This document shows, piece by piece, positions 1 through 8,786 of a DNA stretch of 64,000 nt. The DNA is from Taishania sp964580465 (GTDB lineage: Bacteria; Bacteroidota; Bacteroidia; Flavobacteriales_D; Crocinitomicaceae), in contig CAZOKJ010000005.1 of the NCBI GenBank assembly GCA_964580465.1, forward strand, positions 1 to 64,000, given 5' to 3'. Within the stretch, counting starts at the first letter, position 1, and every line of letters starts with the position of its first letter. A program made the position numbers and the translations under genes. The notes below the pieces were generated by a model. The model was not told the origin of the DNA, searched no databases, and worked only from the letters and a program-made list of their open reading frames with translations.

Positions 1-1
1 C

Positions 2-52
2 AAAGGAGCTTATGATTTGTTGATGGTGTTAAAAAACACAGAGGAAGAATAA
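2..52 (+). CDS. C-terminal end of an unidentified gene
   Basis: An open frame enters from the left edge and ends with TAA at 50-52, encoding the tail KGAYDLLMVLKNTEEE. Only 16 residues are visible, so no family can be named. It converges on ddl. The coding call rests only on an uninterrupted frame with plausible residue use. Confidence 0.4.
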   Translation, partial: KGAYDLLMVLKNTEEE

Positions 53-81
53 GTAAGTAACCAGATTTTTATTGATAATAC

Positions 82-125
82 AAAAAAAGGGAGAATCCGT
101 CTAAACAAATACGAACTTCTCCCTT
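82..125 (-). terminator. Rho-independent terminator for ddl
   Basis: The arms AAGGGAGAA (87-95) and TTCTCCCTT (117-125) form a 9-bp stem around a 21-nt loop. Read on the minus strand the stem is followed by a run of seven T (82-88 on the plus strand), so it fits termination of the minus-strand ddl transcript. The large loop lowers certainty. Confidence 0.5.
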
Positions 126-210
126 ATTGATATAGATAGAAATTGATTGAAAAACGCTTGAATGATTAAGCGCTTTTAAGTTTTATTTGAGAACGAAATA
201 GACTTTTATT

Positions 211-233
211 GGTATATCGGCATATACCGATAT
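211..233. repeat. Short palindrome, CGGTATATGCCGATA-like family
   Basis: Two overlapping inverted repeats are present: GGTATAT-CGGC-ATATACC (211-228) and ATATCGG-CATATA-CCGATAT (214-233). Similar palindromes occur at 26021-26039, 40903-40918 and 40965-40990, always between genes. Function unknown. Confidence 0.6.
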
Positions 234-245
234 GACGAAAAAAAA

Positions 246-1211
246 CTATTTAATTTCTTCGTTTAAAATTTCTGTCCAGAAAGTTTTGATTGGTTTATCG
301 ATTGAACGCAACATTCTTGGTACAATGCTCTCTTCTGTGAACCCTGGAGTTGTGTTTACTTCGATGACATAAGGTTCACCTTTTACTAACATAAAGTCAA
401 TGCGTGCGATGGAACGCAAACGTAAAATTCCGTAAACTTTTTTAGCTACTTCTTGTACTTTTAAGGTATCTTCTTCAGAAATGCGAGCTGGAACAATTTC
501 TTGTGACTTTCCAAGGTACTTTGCTTCGTAATCAAAAAATTCATTTTCGCTAACAATCTCAGCCAAAGGAAGTGCTTGAATACCAGTTGAGGCACGGTAC
601 ACACCACAAGTAACCTCTGTTCCATCTAAAAACGACTCAACAACTACACTTTTTCCTTCTTTAAATGCGTTTTCAATCGCTTTGTCTAATTCTTCCACTT
701 TGTTTACACGGGAAATCCCATAACTTGATCCAGAATCACATGGCTTAACAAATAAAGGCAAACCTAATCGTGCTACTAATTCATCAGCTTGATACTTGTC
801 ATTTTCTAAAAGTAGTTGAGATTCAGCAACATTGACGCCAAAGCCTTTTATGAATTGATTGCAATACCATTTGTCAAAAGATAATTCTGATGCTAACGCT
901 CCCGAGTTGATGTATGGAATATCATACATATCAAAAAGCGCTTGCAAACGACCATTTTCACCTGGGTTTCCGTGGGTGTAAATCAAATAATAGTCCAATG
1001 AAATCCACTGGTCTTTAGCTTGAAATCCTTTTTTTATGAGTTCAATGTCATAATTTTCTCCTTCCCACACTGCTTGACAGCTGGTTTTGCTCAACACAAT
1101 TTTAACTGCTTGATAAGCATCTGGAAAATGAGTAACAATGGTTGAACCACTTTTAATTGAAATTTCATACTCGGAAGAAAAACCTCCCATTATTACACCA
1201 ATACGTTTCAT
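246..1211 (-). CDS. ddl: D-alanine--D-alanine ligase
   Basis: This ATP-grasp ligase joins two D-alanines to make the peptidoglycan precursor dipeptide in the cytoplasm. The 321-residue length matches the family. The N-terminus carries the typical MGGFSSEYEIS stretch. The centre has the ATP-grasp lysine segment LPLFVKPCDSGSS, and the C-terminal part has the metal/phosphate-binding segments IARIDFML and VIEVNTTPGFTEES. The minus-strand gene is isolated: a terminator-like hairpin lies downstream at 82-125 and the natAB pair lies upstream, more than 120 bp away. Its start ATG at 1211 gives the normal family N-terminus. The assignment is secure; only regulation is unresolved, since no clear promoter was identified upstream. 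Confidence 0.95.
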   Translation of the reverse strand: MKRIGVIMGGFSSEYEISIKSGSTIVTHFPDAYQAVKIVLSKTSCQAVWEGENYDIELIKKGFQAKDQWISLDYYLIYTHGNPGENGRLQALFDMYDIPYINSGALASELSFDKWYCNQFIKGFGVNVAESQLLLENDKYQADELVARLGLPLFVKPCDSGSSYGISRVNKVEELDKAIENAFKEGKSVVVESFLDGTEVTCGVYRASTGIQALPLAEIVSENEFFDYEAKYLGKSQEIVPARISEEDTLKVQEVAKKVYGILRLRSIARIDFMLVKGEPYVIEVNTTPGFTEESIVPRMLRSIDKPIKTFWTEILNEEIK

Positions 1212-1337
1212 ATTCTCAACTATTTAAACCAAAGTTAAGAAGAAAGCATCAGATAGATTGGAGGATTGACAAAAACTTATGCTCTTTACATTGTTAATTA
1301 ATCACAGTAAAGGCTAAATTCTTCAGAACAATTTATT

Positions 1338-2537
1338 TTAATTGGTACTAACGTTACTTTCCTTTCCAAATTGACGATGAGATAGAATAATCGCAATAAT
1401 GGCATAGATAAGCAAAGAAGCTAAAGTACCAATATACAACGTGTAGTTGATTGTCCCTGCCATGATTTCTTTTGTCGCCAAAACAACATTCACTACTGGA
1501 ATAAATGCCGTTTGAAGTGAGTATTCTATACCTGGAAACATTCCAATCATGGCAGGAATGAGAACTGCCATGTTTAAAGGAGTGATAATACTTTGGGCTT
1601 CTTTAAATGATTTGGCATAAACGGTGATAGGAATCAACAATCCAGCAAAAAACACAATTAAAGGTAAAATTAATAAAAACATGAGCAACAACGTTTTGCC
1701 CGTAAACATTAAATTCAAAACAGTGTTCAATTCATCGACTTCTTCTCCTCCTGGCATGTTTTGGAAAGAAAAGTAAAGTCCTGTTAGGGCAAATGATGCA
1801 GCAATTAAACCACTTAAAACAACAACTCCCATTTTTCCTGTTAAAATTTGCCAACGAGGCACTGGCGTTGTCAATAATGTTTCGATTGTTCCTCTTTCTT
1901 TTTCCCCTGTAAAAAGATCTATTGCTGGATACATGCACCCGATAAAACCAAAGATAATGAAAATATAAGGGAGCATTCCTCCAGCTAATTTTCCAATCAT
2001 TTCTCGAGAACTTGCAACATTGGATTCGTCAACTTGAATAGCAGAAAAAATCGCTTTATTGATGTTGAGAGAATCTAAACGTTCTTGGGTTATTTGTGCA
2101 TTAAATTGTTGAATGGCACCTTCCAAACGCTCTTTATATCCTATGTCCGTTGCATCATGAAAAAGAGTAATTTTTGCTGTTTCATTAGCGGAAAGTGCTT
2201 GGTCAAATCCAGTATGGTAGAAAACTCCAGCGTCAATGCTATCCGAACTAATTAACTCTTTTATTTCTAAACTGTCTTTTAACTGTATCCATAAGAAATT
2301 AGCAGCGTTTTTTTCTGAAAATTGTAAGTCATTCATCAAACGATTGTCTTCCCCTGAGTAACCTACAACCAGCGTTTTTGTAGCTGTTTTTTTAGAAAAA
2401 TTGTTGGATAATGAAGAAGTTAATTTAAATATCAATGGGAAAATAAGGACAGGAATAACAATCATAGTTATTAATGTTCTTCTGTCACGTAAGGTTTCTT
2501 TTAATTCCTTTAAAAAGATGGTGATAATAGTTTTCAT
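1338..2537 (-). CDS. natB: ABC-2 type exporter permease, NatB-like
   Basis: Membrane subunit of an ABC exporter. The N-terminus IFLKELKETLRDRRTLITMI followed by a hydrophobic segment is the usual ABC-2/NatB start. A large extracytoplasmic domain (about residues 50-185) precedes a block of about five to six hydrophobic segments (about 190-390). The motif FTGEKERGTIETLLTTPVPR, just after the first of these, is characteristic of NatB-type permeases (COG1668). The gene starts 6 bp after the stop of the ATPase gene upstream (2544), so both are in one minus-strand operon. The NatAB name derives from a Bacillus Na+ extruder; the actual substrate here is unknown. Confidence 0.85.
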   Translation of the reverse strand: MKTIITIFLKELKETLRDRRTLITMIVIPVLIFPLIFKLTSSLSNNFSKKTATKTLVVGYSGEDNRLMNDLQFSEKNAANFLWIQLKDSLEIKELISSDSIDAGVFYHTGFDQALSANETAKITLFHDATDIGYKERLEGAIQQFNAQITQERLDSLNINKAIFSAIQVDESNVASSREMIGKLAGGMLPYIFIIFGFIGCMYPAIDLFTGEKERGTIETLLTTPVPRWQILTGKMGVVVLSGLIAASFALTGLYFSFQNMPGGEEVDELNTVLNLMFTGKTLLLMFLLILPLIVFFAGLLIPITVYAKSFKEAQSIITPLNMAVLIPAMIGMFPGIEYSLQTAFIPVVNVVLATKEIMAGTINYTLYIGTLASLLIYAIIAIILSHRQFGKESNVSTN

Positions 2538-2543
2538 AATGTG

Positions 2544-3305
2544 TTAAGCTTCTTTGATAATACGTATAAATTCTGCTGTTAAAGACTCTTCTTTTTTCTG
2601 TGCAATAAAGTTTTCTTTTGTGTCGTTAAATAGCAATTTTCCTTTGTGCACAATTCCAATATCATCACTAAGCAAATCAACTTCTGACATAATGTGACTT
2701 GAGAAAATCACCGTTTTTCCTTCTTCTTTACTATTTTGAATTAAGCGAATGATGTTTTCACTTGTAATAACATCTAGTCCGCTTGTTGGCTCATCAAAAA
2801 TGATCACCTCAGGGTCGTGAATCATAGTTCGAACGATGGAAACCTTCTGTTTCATACCTGTACTAAGTTTTGCTATTCGTTTATTGGCAAATTCGTGCAT
2901 GTCTAGCAAATCAAAAAGTTTATTTTTTCGTTTTTGAAAATCTACCGAAGAAACGTTGTATAAATCAGCGAAGTATTTAACCAATTCATTTGGGGTTAAC
3001 CTACCATAAAGACCAGCTGAACCTGTTAAAAAACCTATTTTTTTACGAGCTTCTTCGGGATACTTAATGGCATCAATTCCTGCTATTTCTATTTGACCCG
3101 AAGTAGGCTTGAAAATAGTTGCCAACATGCGTAATGTTGTTGTTTTTCCTGCTCCATTGGGACCAAGTAGAGAATAAATTCTTCCAGGTTGGCATTCAAA
3201 ACTTACATCGTTTACAGCGAGCGCAATTTTGTCATTAGTAGCAAATTCTTTTTGTTGTTTTTTACTTAAAATGAATTCTTTTTTTAGTTGTTGGACTTTA
3301 ATCAT
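2544..3305 (-). CDS. natA: ABC exporter ATPase, NatA-like
   Basis: Nucleotide-binding subunit partnering the NatB-like permease. All ABC motifs are visible in order: Walker A GPNGAGKTT at about residue 50, the signature LSTGMKQK, Walker B VIIFDEPTSGLD, and the H-loop IFSSHIMSE. Its 253 residues are normal for a single-domain ATPase. A short charged insertion near the N-terminus (residues 10-25, FILSKKQQKEFATNDK) is common in the NatA group. It is the first gene of a two-gene minus-strand operon and is divergent from the T9SS cargo gene at 3462. Substrate unknown; Na+ or a small molecule are both possible. Confidence 0.88.
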   Translation of the reverse strand: MIKVQQLKKEFILSKKQQKEFATNDKIALAVNDVSFECQPGRIYSLLGPNGAGKTTTLRMLATIFKPTSGQIEIAGIDAIKYPEEARKKIGFLTGSAGLYGRLTPNELVKYFADLYNVSSVDFQKRKNKLFDLLDMHEFANKRIAKLSTGMKQKVSIVRTMIHDPEVIIFDEPTSGLDVITSENIIRLIQNSKEEGKTVIFSSHIMSEVDLLSDDIGIVHKGKLLFNDTKENFIAQKKEESLTAEFIRIIKEA

Positions 3306-3402
3306 TGTGTTTTAAGCGTTGTTTACGGTTGTTAATTTAATTATTTTTAAGTTAAATTTCGTTTTTCTCATAAAATTAACAAAAAATTAACATTTATTAA
3401 TA

Positions 3403-3431
3403 TTGACTTATGAAATCATGTATTATCTTTA
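3403..3431 (+). promoter_or_regulatory. Bacteroidota-type promoter for the T9SS cargo gene
   Basis: TTG at 3403-3405 and TATCTTTA at 3424-3431, 18 bp apart, match the Bacteroidota pattern TTG / TANNTTTG except for the last base. The ATG is about 30 bp further on. The same TATCTTTA variant occurs before nrdJ. Confidence 0.5.
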
Positions 3432-3461
3432 CCCCCATAAACAATTAAAAACTCATAAATT

Positions 3462-4187
3462 ATGAAAAAAATTTACTTATTAGCAGCTTCTGTTATGATG
3501 GGAGCTATCTCTTTTGGTCAAAATTGGGATATTGAAACAATCTTGACTTCACCAGCTTCAGGTTCTACGGTTCCTTTCCAAGCTAATGACACTTACGCAG
3601 CAACATTTACATTTAAAAACAATGGTCCTGATGCTGTTCCAGCAACAGATACAGCTTACTTCGCTGTAATTAACGTAACTCAAGGAAAACTTTTCTCTTT
3701 AATTGGTGGAACGGAGAATGGCGTAAACTTGTTACCAATGTCTGCTTTAGGAGCTGGTGGATGGACTTCAGGATTGTCTGTTGCTTCTTCAGCTTTGAGC
3801 ATTACAAGTGTTAAGTTTCCAGGTGCACAAGTTGGAGATGTTGTTTTAATCGGATGCTTAGGTATTGGAGACATTTCTTTAGAAAATGAAGATCCAAATG
3901 ATACTAACAATGATAACAACTTTGATGGTTTCATGATTGGTACTGCTGGTTTAGAAAAAATAGATTTCTCTACATTCTCAGTTTATCCAAACCCTGCAAC
4001 TGAAACTATTACTGTAACAGCTCAAGAGCCAGTTGCTTCTGTTAAAGTTTTATCAATGAATGGTTCAGTTGTTGCTTCTGCTGAAGGTGCAACAGTTAAC
4101 GTAGCTGATTTGAAAGCTGGTGCTTACATTTACCACGCTACAACTATTAGCGGTAAAAACGTAGCTAACAAATTTGTTAAGAAATAA
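3462..4187 (+). CDS. Secreted protein with T9SS type A sorting domain
   Basis: A Sec signal peptide (MKKIYLLAASVMMGAISFGQ) is followed by a domain of about 135 residues resembling a CARDB/Ig-like beta sandwich (ATFTFKNNGPDAVPA). The C-terminal sorting domain of about 75 residues begins FSVYPNPATETITV and ends with the basic tail KNVANKFVKK. Such domains direct outer-membrane export by the type IX system and are normally cleaved. No enzymatic motif is visible. The gene is monocistronic, with its own promoter (3403-3431) and a strong terminator (4209-4237). Codon use favours abundant-gene codons, suggesting good expression (inference). Exact function unknown. Confidence 0.85.
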   Translation: MKKIYLLAASVMMGAISFGQNWDIETILTSPASGSTVPFQANDTYAATFTFKNNGPDAVPATDTAYFAVINVTQGKLFSLIGGTENGVNLLPMSALGAGGWTSGLSVASSALSITSVKFPGAQVGDVVLIGCLGIGDISLENEDPNDTNNDNNFDGFMIGTAGLEKIDFSTFSVYPNPATETITVTAQEPVASVKVLSMNGSVVASAEGATVNVADLKAGAYIYHATTISGKNVANKFVKK

Positions 4188-4208
4188 TTTCTTAAAAATA
4201 GCATATTG

Positions 4209-4237
4209 AAGGAGGATCTTAAGTCCTCCTTTTTTTG
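4209..4237 (+). terminator. Rho-independent terminator
   Basis: AAGGAGGA (4209-4216) pairs with TCCTCCTT (4224-4231) around a 7-nt loop and is followed by a T run. It lies 22 bp after the T9SS cargo gene. Confidence 0.85.
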
Positions 4238-4270
4238 TTTAAATACCTTGATTTTTAGATTTTTTCTAAA

Positions 4271-4297
4271 TTGTAAAGGACATTTTTATTATATTTG
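4271..4297 (+). promoter_or_regulatory. Bacteroidota-type promoter for the CNNM/CBS gene
   Basis: TTG at 4271-4273 and a perfect TATATTTG at 4290-4297, 16 bp apart, lie 34 bp before the start codon. Confidence 0.6.
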
Positions 4298-4331
4298 TGC
4301 TTTAATTTAATATAAAGACGATATCGCTTAA

Positions 4332-5612
4332 ATGGAAATAGCCATAATTATCGCCCTTATTTTGTTAAATGGTATTTTTTCCATGTCAGAAATGGCAATG
4401 GTTTCCTCAAGGAAATTCAAATTGGAAAGTGCTAAAAAACAGGGTAAGAGCGGAGCCAAAACTGCTTTGGATTTATCTGAAAATCCAACTAAATTTCTTT
4501 CTACTGTTCAAATCGGTATAACACTCATAGGAATCCTTTTAGGGGTATATAGTGGTGACAACCTTGCTGGATATGTTGCAGATTTTTATGCACAATTTAG
4601 CTTTCTAAAACCTTTTGCCAATCAATTAGGAACTGGAACAGTGGTTATCATTGTTACCTTTCTTTCTATTGTTTTAGGTGAATTGTTGCCTAAACGTTTG
4701 GGAATGACTTTCCCTGAACCAATTGCAATAGCCTTGTCCAAATTGATGTACGTTTTGTCAATTCTTACTTCTCCTTTCGTGTGGTTGCTTACGTTTACAA
4801 ATGATCTTTTGTTGAGATTGTTTGGTATTAAAAAAACAGTTGAAAGCAAGGTTACTGAAGAAGAAATTAAATCGATCATTAGAGACAGTGCCGATGGTGG
4901 TGAAATTCAAGATATTGAACAAGATATTGTAGAACGTGTATTTGAACTGGGGGATAGAAAGGTAAATTCATTGCTTACTTATAGAAGCGATATTACATTC
5001 TTTAATGTGGACGATACATGGGACATGGTTAAAGAAAAAATCAATTCCGATAAACACTCCGCTTATCCTGTTGTTGAGGGAAATAATATCGATAATATCG
5101 TTGGTATTGCATTGCTGAAAGACTTGTTTGCTCCTATTGTATCGGGTGAATTAGATTTAAAAACAATTTTGCGTGAACCTCTTTACTTGAATGAAAAAAC
5201 GTCTGCTTACAAGGTGTTGGAACAATTTAAGCAAGAAAAAGTACATTATGGTATTGTTGTAGATGAATATGGTGCAACTCAGGGTATCGTAACGATGGAT
5301 GATGTCATGGATGCTTTAGTAGGGGAGGCAACAGAGTTGGACCAAAACGAATACCAAATTAAAGAAAGAGATGAAAACTCTTGGTTAGTTGATGGGCAAT
5401 ACTCCATTTTTGATTTTTGTAAGTACTTCGATATAGAGGTAGATGAAGATATTCAGTCTGAATATTCAACTGTTGCTGGTCTAATGATTCATTTAAAAGG
5501 CGATTTACTCGATGAAGGTGAAAAGGTTGAATATGAAGACTTATTATTGGAAGTAGTCGATAAAGATGGACAACGTATTGATAAAATTTTGATAACTAGA
5601 ATTGAAGATTAA
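4332..5612 (+). CDS. CNNM-CBS-CorC_HlyC membrane protein (hemolysin C/CorC family)
   Basis: Inner-membrane protein of the CNNM/CorC family, known in other bacteria for Mg2+ or Co2+ export and resistance. Residues about 1-180 form the DUF21/CNNM transmembrane domain, starting at once with a membrane helix and the SEMAMVSSRKFKLE motif. Two CBS domains follow at about 205-330 (SLLTYRSDITFFNVDD and VHYGIVVDEYGATQGIVT). The C-terminal 80 residues are the CorC_HlyC transporter-associated domain (SWLVDGQYSIFDF). Its 426 residues are typical. The gene stands alone between its promoter and a bidirectional terminator shared with ilvE. The metal-efflux role is inferred from the family; 'hemolysin' is a historical name. 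Confidence 0.9.
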   Translation: MEIAIIIALILLNGIFSMSEMAMVSSRKFKLESAKKQGKSGAKTALDLSENPTKFLSTVQIGITLIGILLGVYSGDNLAGYVADFYAQFSFLKPFANQLGTGTVVIIVTFLSIVLGELLPKRLGMTFPEPIAIALSKLMYVLSILTSPFVWLLTFTNDLLLRLFGIKKTVESKVTEEEIKSIIRDSADGGEIQDIEQDIVERVFELGDRKVNSLLTYRSDITFFNVDDTWDMVKEKINSDKHSAYPVVEGNNIDNIVGIALLKDLFAPIVSGELDLKTILREPLYLNEKTSAYKVLEQFKQEKVHYGIVVDEYGATQGIVTMDDVMDALVGEATELDQNEYQIKERDENSWLVDGQYSIFDFCKYFDIEVDEDIQSEYSTVAGLMIHLKGDLLDEGEKVEYEDLLLEVVDKDGQRIDKILITRIED

Positions 5613-5633
5613 TAGCTCATGAATTTATGAGCA

Positions 5634-5672
5634 AAAAAATAGGATGTTCATTTGAACATCCTATTTTTTTTA
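5634..5672. terminator. Bidirectional terminator between convergent genes
   Basis: AAATAGGATGTTCA pairs with TGAACATCCTATTT around a 2-nt loop, flanked by A and T runs, so it can end both the CNNM gene and ilvE. A second small hairpin (GCTCAT/ATGAGC, 5614-5631) precedes it. Confidence 0.85.
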
Positions 5673-5686
5673 TGTCTTTGGAAAGA

Positions 5687-6757
5687 TTAAACAATCTTAC
5701 ACCATCCTTCTGTATCTTCAGTCAAGCCAAATTTAATAGCGTCGATGTGGCGTTTAGCTTTCATTGAGAAGTAGTCGTCTTGCACTTCAGAAAGCAATAA
5801 ATCTTCACCTTTGTAGTTGAATTTAGCAATGTGAGCAACAGTTGCAGCTGTTCCAGCACCAAAAGCTTCTTGCATTTCACCATTTTTGATTGCGTTGACA
5901 ACTTCTTCAACAGATATCTTACGCTCTTCAACAGGAATCCCCCATTTTTTAGCAACGTCAATAATTGTACGTTTTGTTGTACCTCTTAAAATAGTGTCCT
6001 CTTCTTCAGTTGGCGTAATCAATTTGCCGTTTATCATAAAACAAACGTTCATTGTTCCAGCTTCTTCTACGAACTTGTGTTCTTTTGCATCTGTCCACAA
6101 CAATTGGTGGTAACCAGCTTCTTGACCTTTTTTAGCAGGCATCAAAGACGCAGCGTAGTTACCAGCAGCTTTTGCACGACCTACACCACCAGAAGCAGCA
6201 CGTGTGTAATGGTCTTCAATTTTAATGTTTACCGCTTGAGAATAATATTTCCCTGAAGGAGATAAGATAATCATAAAACGATAATTATCAGATGGTTTAA
6301 TACCAATTGCTTCATCAGTAGCAAAAATAAACGGGCGGATGTACAATGCAGAACCATCTACTTGAGGAACCCATGCACTGTCAACTTCTACCATTTTTCT
6401 TACTAATTCAATGTACAAATTTTCGTCGAATGTAGGCATGCACAAACGAGCAGAAGATTCCATGAATCTTGAAGCGTTTAATTCAGGTCTGAACAATACT
6501 ACCTCGCCGTTTTCACGTTTGTAGGCTTTCATTCCTTCAAAAATTGATTGTCCATAATGCAATGCTGAATTAGCAGGGTGCATAGGAATAGGTCCAAAAG
6601 GTAAGATTTCTGGAGTTTGCCACTGCCCATTTTTATAATCCATGATCAACATGTGATCAGTAAATACTTTTCCAAATGGGATATTGTTCCAATCCACTTG
6701 GCTAATTTTTGATGTTTCAGGGCTTGAAACTCTCATTTCTAAAATATCTTGCTTCAT
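5687..6757 (-). CDS. ilvE: Branched-chain amino acid aminotransferase (type II BCAT)
   Basis: A PLP enzyme moving amino groups between 2-oxoglutarate/glutamate and Leu, Ile and Val, in the last biosynthetic or first degradative step. Class IV aminotransferase features are visible: LHYGQSIFEGMKAY near residue 70, the PLP-lysine segment GGVGRAKAAGNYAASL near 190, EEAGTMNVCFMI near 235, and EAFGAGTAATV near 300. The 356 residues and the N-terminal extension match the larger type II (eukaryote-like) BCAT found in Bacteroidota. The start at 6757 is supported by a promoter 22 bp upstream. Monocistronic, divergent from recQ. Confidence 0.95.
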   Translation of the reverse strand: MKQDILEMRVSSPETSKISQVDWNNIPFGKVFTDHMLIMDYKNGQWQTPEILPFGPIPMHPANSALHYGQSIFEGMKAYKRENGEVVLFRPELNASRFMESSARLCMPTFDENLYIELVRKMVEVDSAWVPQVDGSALYIRPFIFATDEAIGIKPSDNYRFMIILSPSGKYYSQAVNIKIEDHYTRAASGGVGRAKAAGNYAASLMPAKKGQEAGYHQLLWTDAKEHKFVEEAGTMNVCFMINGKLITPTEEEDTILRGTTKRTIIDVAKKWGIPVEERKISVEEVVNAIKNGEMQEAFGAGTAATVAHIAKFNYKGEDLLLSEVQDDYFSMKAKRHIDAIKFGLTEDTEGWCKIV

Positions 6758-6778
6758 AATCTATTTTTCGATTGAGTG

Positions 6779-6809
6779 CAAATATAAAAAAAATATCGCT
6801 TTTACACAA
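6779..6809 (-). promoter_or_regulatory. Promoter for ilvE
   Basis: On the minus strand, TATATTTG (6779-6786) is a perfect -7 box with TTG at 6807-6809, 20 bp upstream. The ATG at 6757 lies 22 bp beyond the -7 box. Confidence 0.55.
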
Positions 6810-6814
6810 ATCTA

Positions 6815-6845
6815 TTGATTAGCTTAAAATAAAAATCTATTTTTG
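6815..6845 (+). promoter_or_regulatory. Promoter for recQ with a very short leader
   Basis: TTG (6815-6817) and TATTTTTG (6838-6845) are 20 bp apart. The start ATG at 6856 is only 11 bp beyond the -7 box, so the leader would be about 6-9 nt and could not hold a standard ribosome-binding site. Confidence 0.5.
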
Positions 6846-6855
6846 ATGTGTAATT

Positions 6856-8739
6856 ATGAACAAAAGTCACGAAGTATTAAAGAAATTTTGGGGGTATCCA
6901 TCTTTTAGACCTGGACAAGAAGCCATTGTCGAGGATGTTGTCAATGGTCATGATGTTTTAGCTCTTATGCCTACGGGTGGTGGGAAGTCTATTAGCTTTC
7001 AGGTGCCTGGATTGATTCGAGAAGGTGTGGTTATTGTTGTATCTCCTTTAATCGCTTTGATGCAAGACCAAGTGAGTAATCTTTTGTCTAAAGGCATTTC
7101 TGCTAAAGCACTGATTAGCGGAATGAGTTACCGAGAAATTGATATTGCTCTTGATAACGCTCGTTTTGGTGGGTATAAATTTTTGTACACTTCACCAGAA
7201 CGTTTGCAAAGTAAGTTGTTTCTGGAACGCTTTAAATTGATGAATGTTGGTTTAATCGTTGTTGATGAAGCACATTGTATTTCTGAGTGGGGACATGATT
7301 TTCGTCCGAGCTTTATGGAAATTAAACAATTGCGTGAAATTCATCCTCATGTGCCAATGGTTGCGTTAACGGCTACAGCGACAGCTAAAACACAAGAAGA
7401 AATCATTGTCAAACTTGGTTTGAAAAATCCAAAGATTCATCAGTCTAAGTTTGAACGTGAAAATTTAATTTATTCTAGCTTTTTGAGTAAAAATAAATTG
7501 CAAGATGTAATCAATGCTGCTCAACGTTTTTCTGGTTCTACGGGTATCGTTTATTGTCAAACGCGCAAATCTGTAAAGTTTTTAGCTACTACTTTACAAG
7601 CAAACGGGCTTTCTGTTGGTGTTTATCACGGTGGAATGACAAAGGAAGATAGAAAAAAAATGTTGGAAGATTGGCTGAGTGATAAGATAAAAATTATGGT
7701 GGCAACGAATGCTTTCGGTATGGGAATTGATAAACCTGATGTGCGTTTTGTGTTGCATTATGAATTTCCAATTTCTTTAGAAGCCTATTTCCAAGAAGCA
7801 GGAAGAGGAGGAAGGGATGGAAACACTGCTGTGGCGATTAATTATTGGCAAGAAAAAGATTTAAGTGAACTTTGGAAAAAAATAGAGCTTAAATTTCCTC
7901 CAATTGATGATATAAAAAGAGTGTATAGGGCTTTGTGTAATTTCTTGAAAATTGCCGTAGGCTCTGGTGCAGGAGAAAGTTATGCCTTGGAGATTAATAC
8001 CTTTTGTAAAAACTTTGATTTACCATTAATTCTTGTCTATAATTCATTGAAAATACTAGAAGCAATGAAGTTGATTGTTTTTGCTGAAGATGCTTTTCAA
8101 GAAACACGTGTGAAGTATGCGGTCGGAAATGCCGTTTTGTACGGTTTTCAAATTGAAAATGAAAGCTGCTATCCAATAACTGCCATGTTAGCTCGTGCTT
8201 ATGCTGGTATTTTTAATGATTTTCAAGAAATAAACGAATATGAATTAGCTAAAAGATTATCAATTCCATATAAAGAAGTGGTTGCTAAACTAAAATTCTT
8301 AGAAAATCAAGGAATCATTGATATCGAATGGCGCTCAGATTTGCCAAAAATTGTCTTTTTAAGTGAGCGAATGCCAAATGATTATTTATCCATTCCAGCA
8401 GAGGTTTACCACCATCGTAAAGAAATAGCAATTGGGAAAATGAAAGCTGTTGAGCGTTATTTACTTAGTAATGATTGTCGCGCACTTCAATTGATTAATT
8501 ATTTTGGCGTTGCTTCACAACCTTGTGGCAAATGCGACAATTGCTTAAACAATAATGAACAAGCTACTTTAGAAGATTACAAGGAAAAATTAATCGCGTT
8601 GCTGAGCCATGAACCCAAAACGCTATCAGAATTAAAAACGATTTTCCTAAACCAAGAGTTATTAAAAGATGCTATTCGTTTACTACAACAAAATGAATTA
8701 ATTAATGCTAATGATGGGTTTTATTCATTAATGGTTTGA
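6856..8739 (+). CDS. recQ: ATP-dependent DNA helicase RecQ
   Basis: A 3'-5' DNA helicase of recombination and fork repair. Superfamily 2 motifs appear in order: motif 0 FRPGQEAIV, Walker A LMPTGGGKS, motif II VVDEAHCISEWGHDF, motif III ALTATATA, motif V MVATNAFGMGIDKPDV and motif VI QEAGRGGRDG. The RecQ zinc-binding cysteines (CRALQLINYFG, then CGKCDNC) lie near residues 546-570 and are followed by a short winged-helix-like end. No HRDC domain follows, so this is the shorter RecQ form of about 630 residues common in Bacteroidota. Preceded by a promoter with little leader and followed by ybjQ-like, which has its own promoter. Confidence 0.95.
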   Translation: MNKSHEVLKKFWGYPSFRPGQEAIVEDVVNGHDVLALMPTGGGKSISFQVPGLIREGVVIVVSPLIALMQDQVSNLLSKGISAKALISGMSYREIDIALDNARFGGYKFLYTSPERLQSKLFLERFKLMNVGLIVVDEAHCISEWGHDFRPSFMEIKQLREIHPHVPMVALTATATAKTQEEIIVKLGLKNPKIHQSKFERENLIYSSFLSKNKLQDVINAAQRFSGSTGIVYCQTRKSVKFLATTLQANGLSVGVYHGGMTKEDRKKMLEDWLSDKIKIMVATNAFGMGIDKPDVRFVLHYEFPISLEAYFQEAGRGGRDGNTAVAINYWQEKDLSELWKKIELKFPPIDDIKRVYRALCNFLKIAVGSGAGESYALEINTFCKNFDLPLILVYNSLKILEAMKLIVFAEDAFQETRVKYAVGNAVLYGFQIENESCYPITAMLARAYAGIFNDFQEINEYELAKRLSIPYKEVVAKLKFLENQGIIDIEWRSDLPKIVFLSERMPNDYLSIPAEVYHHRKEIAIGKMKAVERYLLSNDCRALQLINYFGVASQPCGKCDNCLNNNEQATLEDYKEKLIALLSHEPKTLSELKTIFLNQELLKDAIRLLQQNELINANDGFYSLMV

Positions 8740-8765
8740 ATTAGTTGATTTTATTTGTAATTTTG
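8736..8765 (+). promoter_or_regulatory. Promoter for the YbjQ-like gene
   Basis: TTG (8736-8738, overlapping the recQ stop codon) and TAATTTTG (8758-8765) are 19 bp apart, 21 bp before the ATG. Confidence 0.45.
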
Positions 8766-8786
8766 ATAAAAAATAAAATATAAAAT

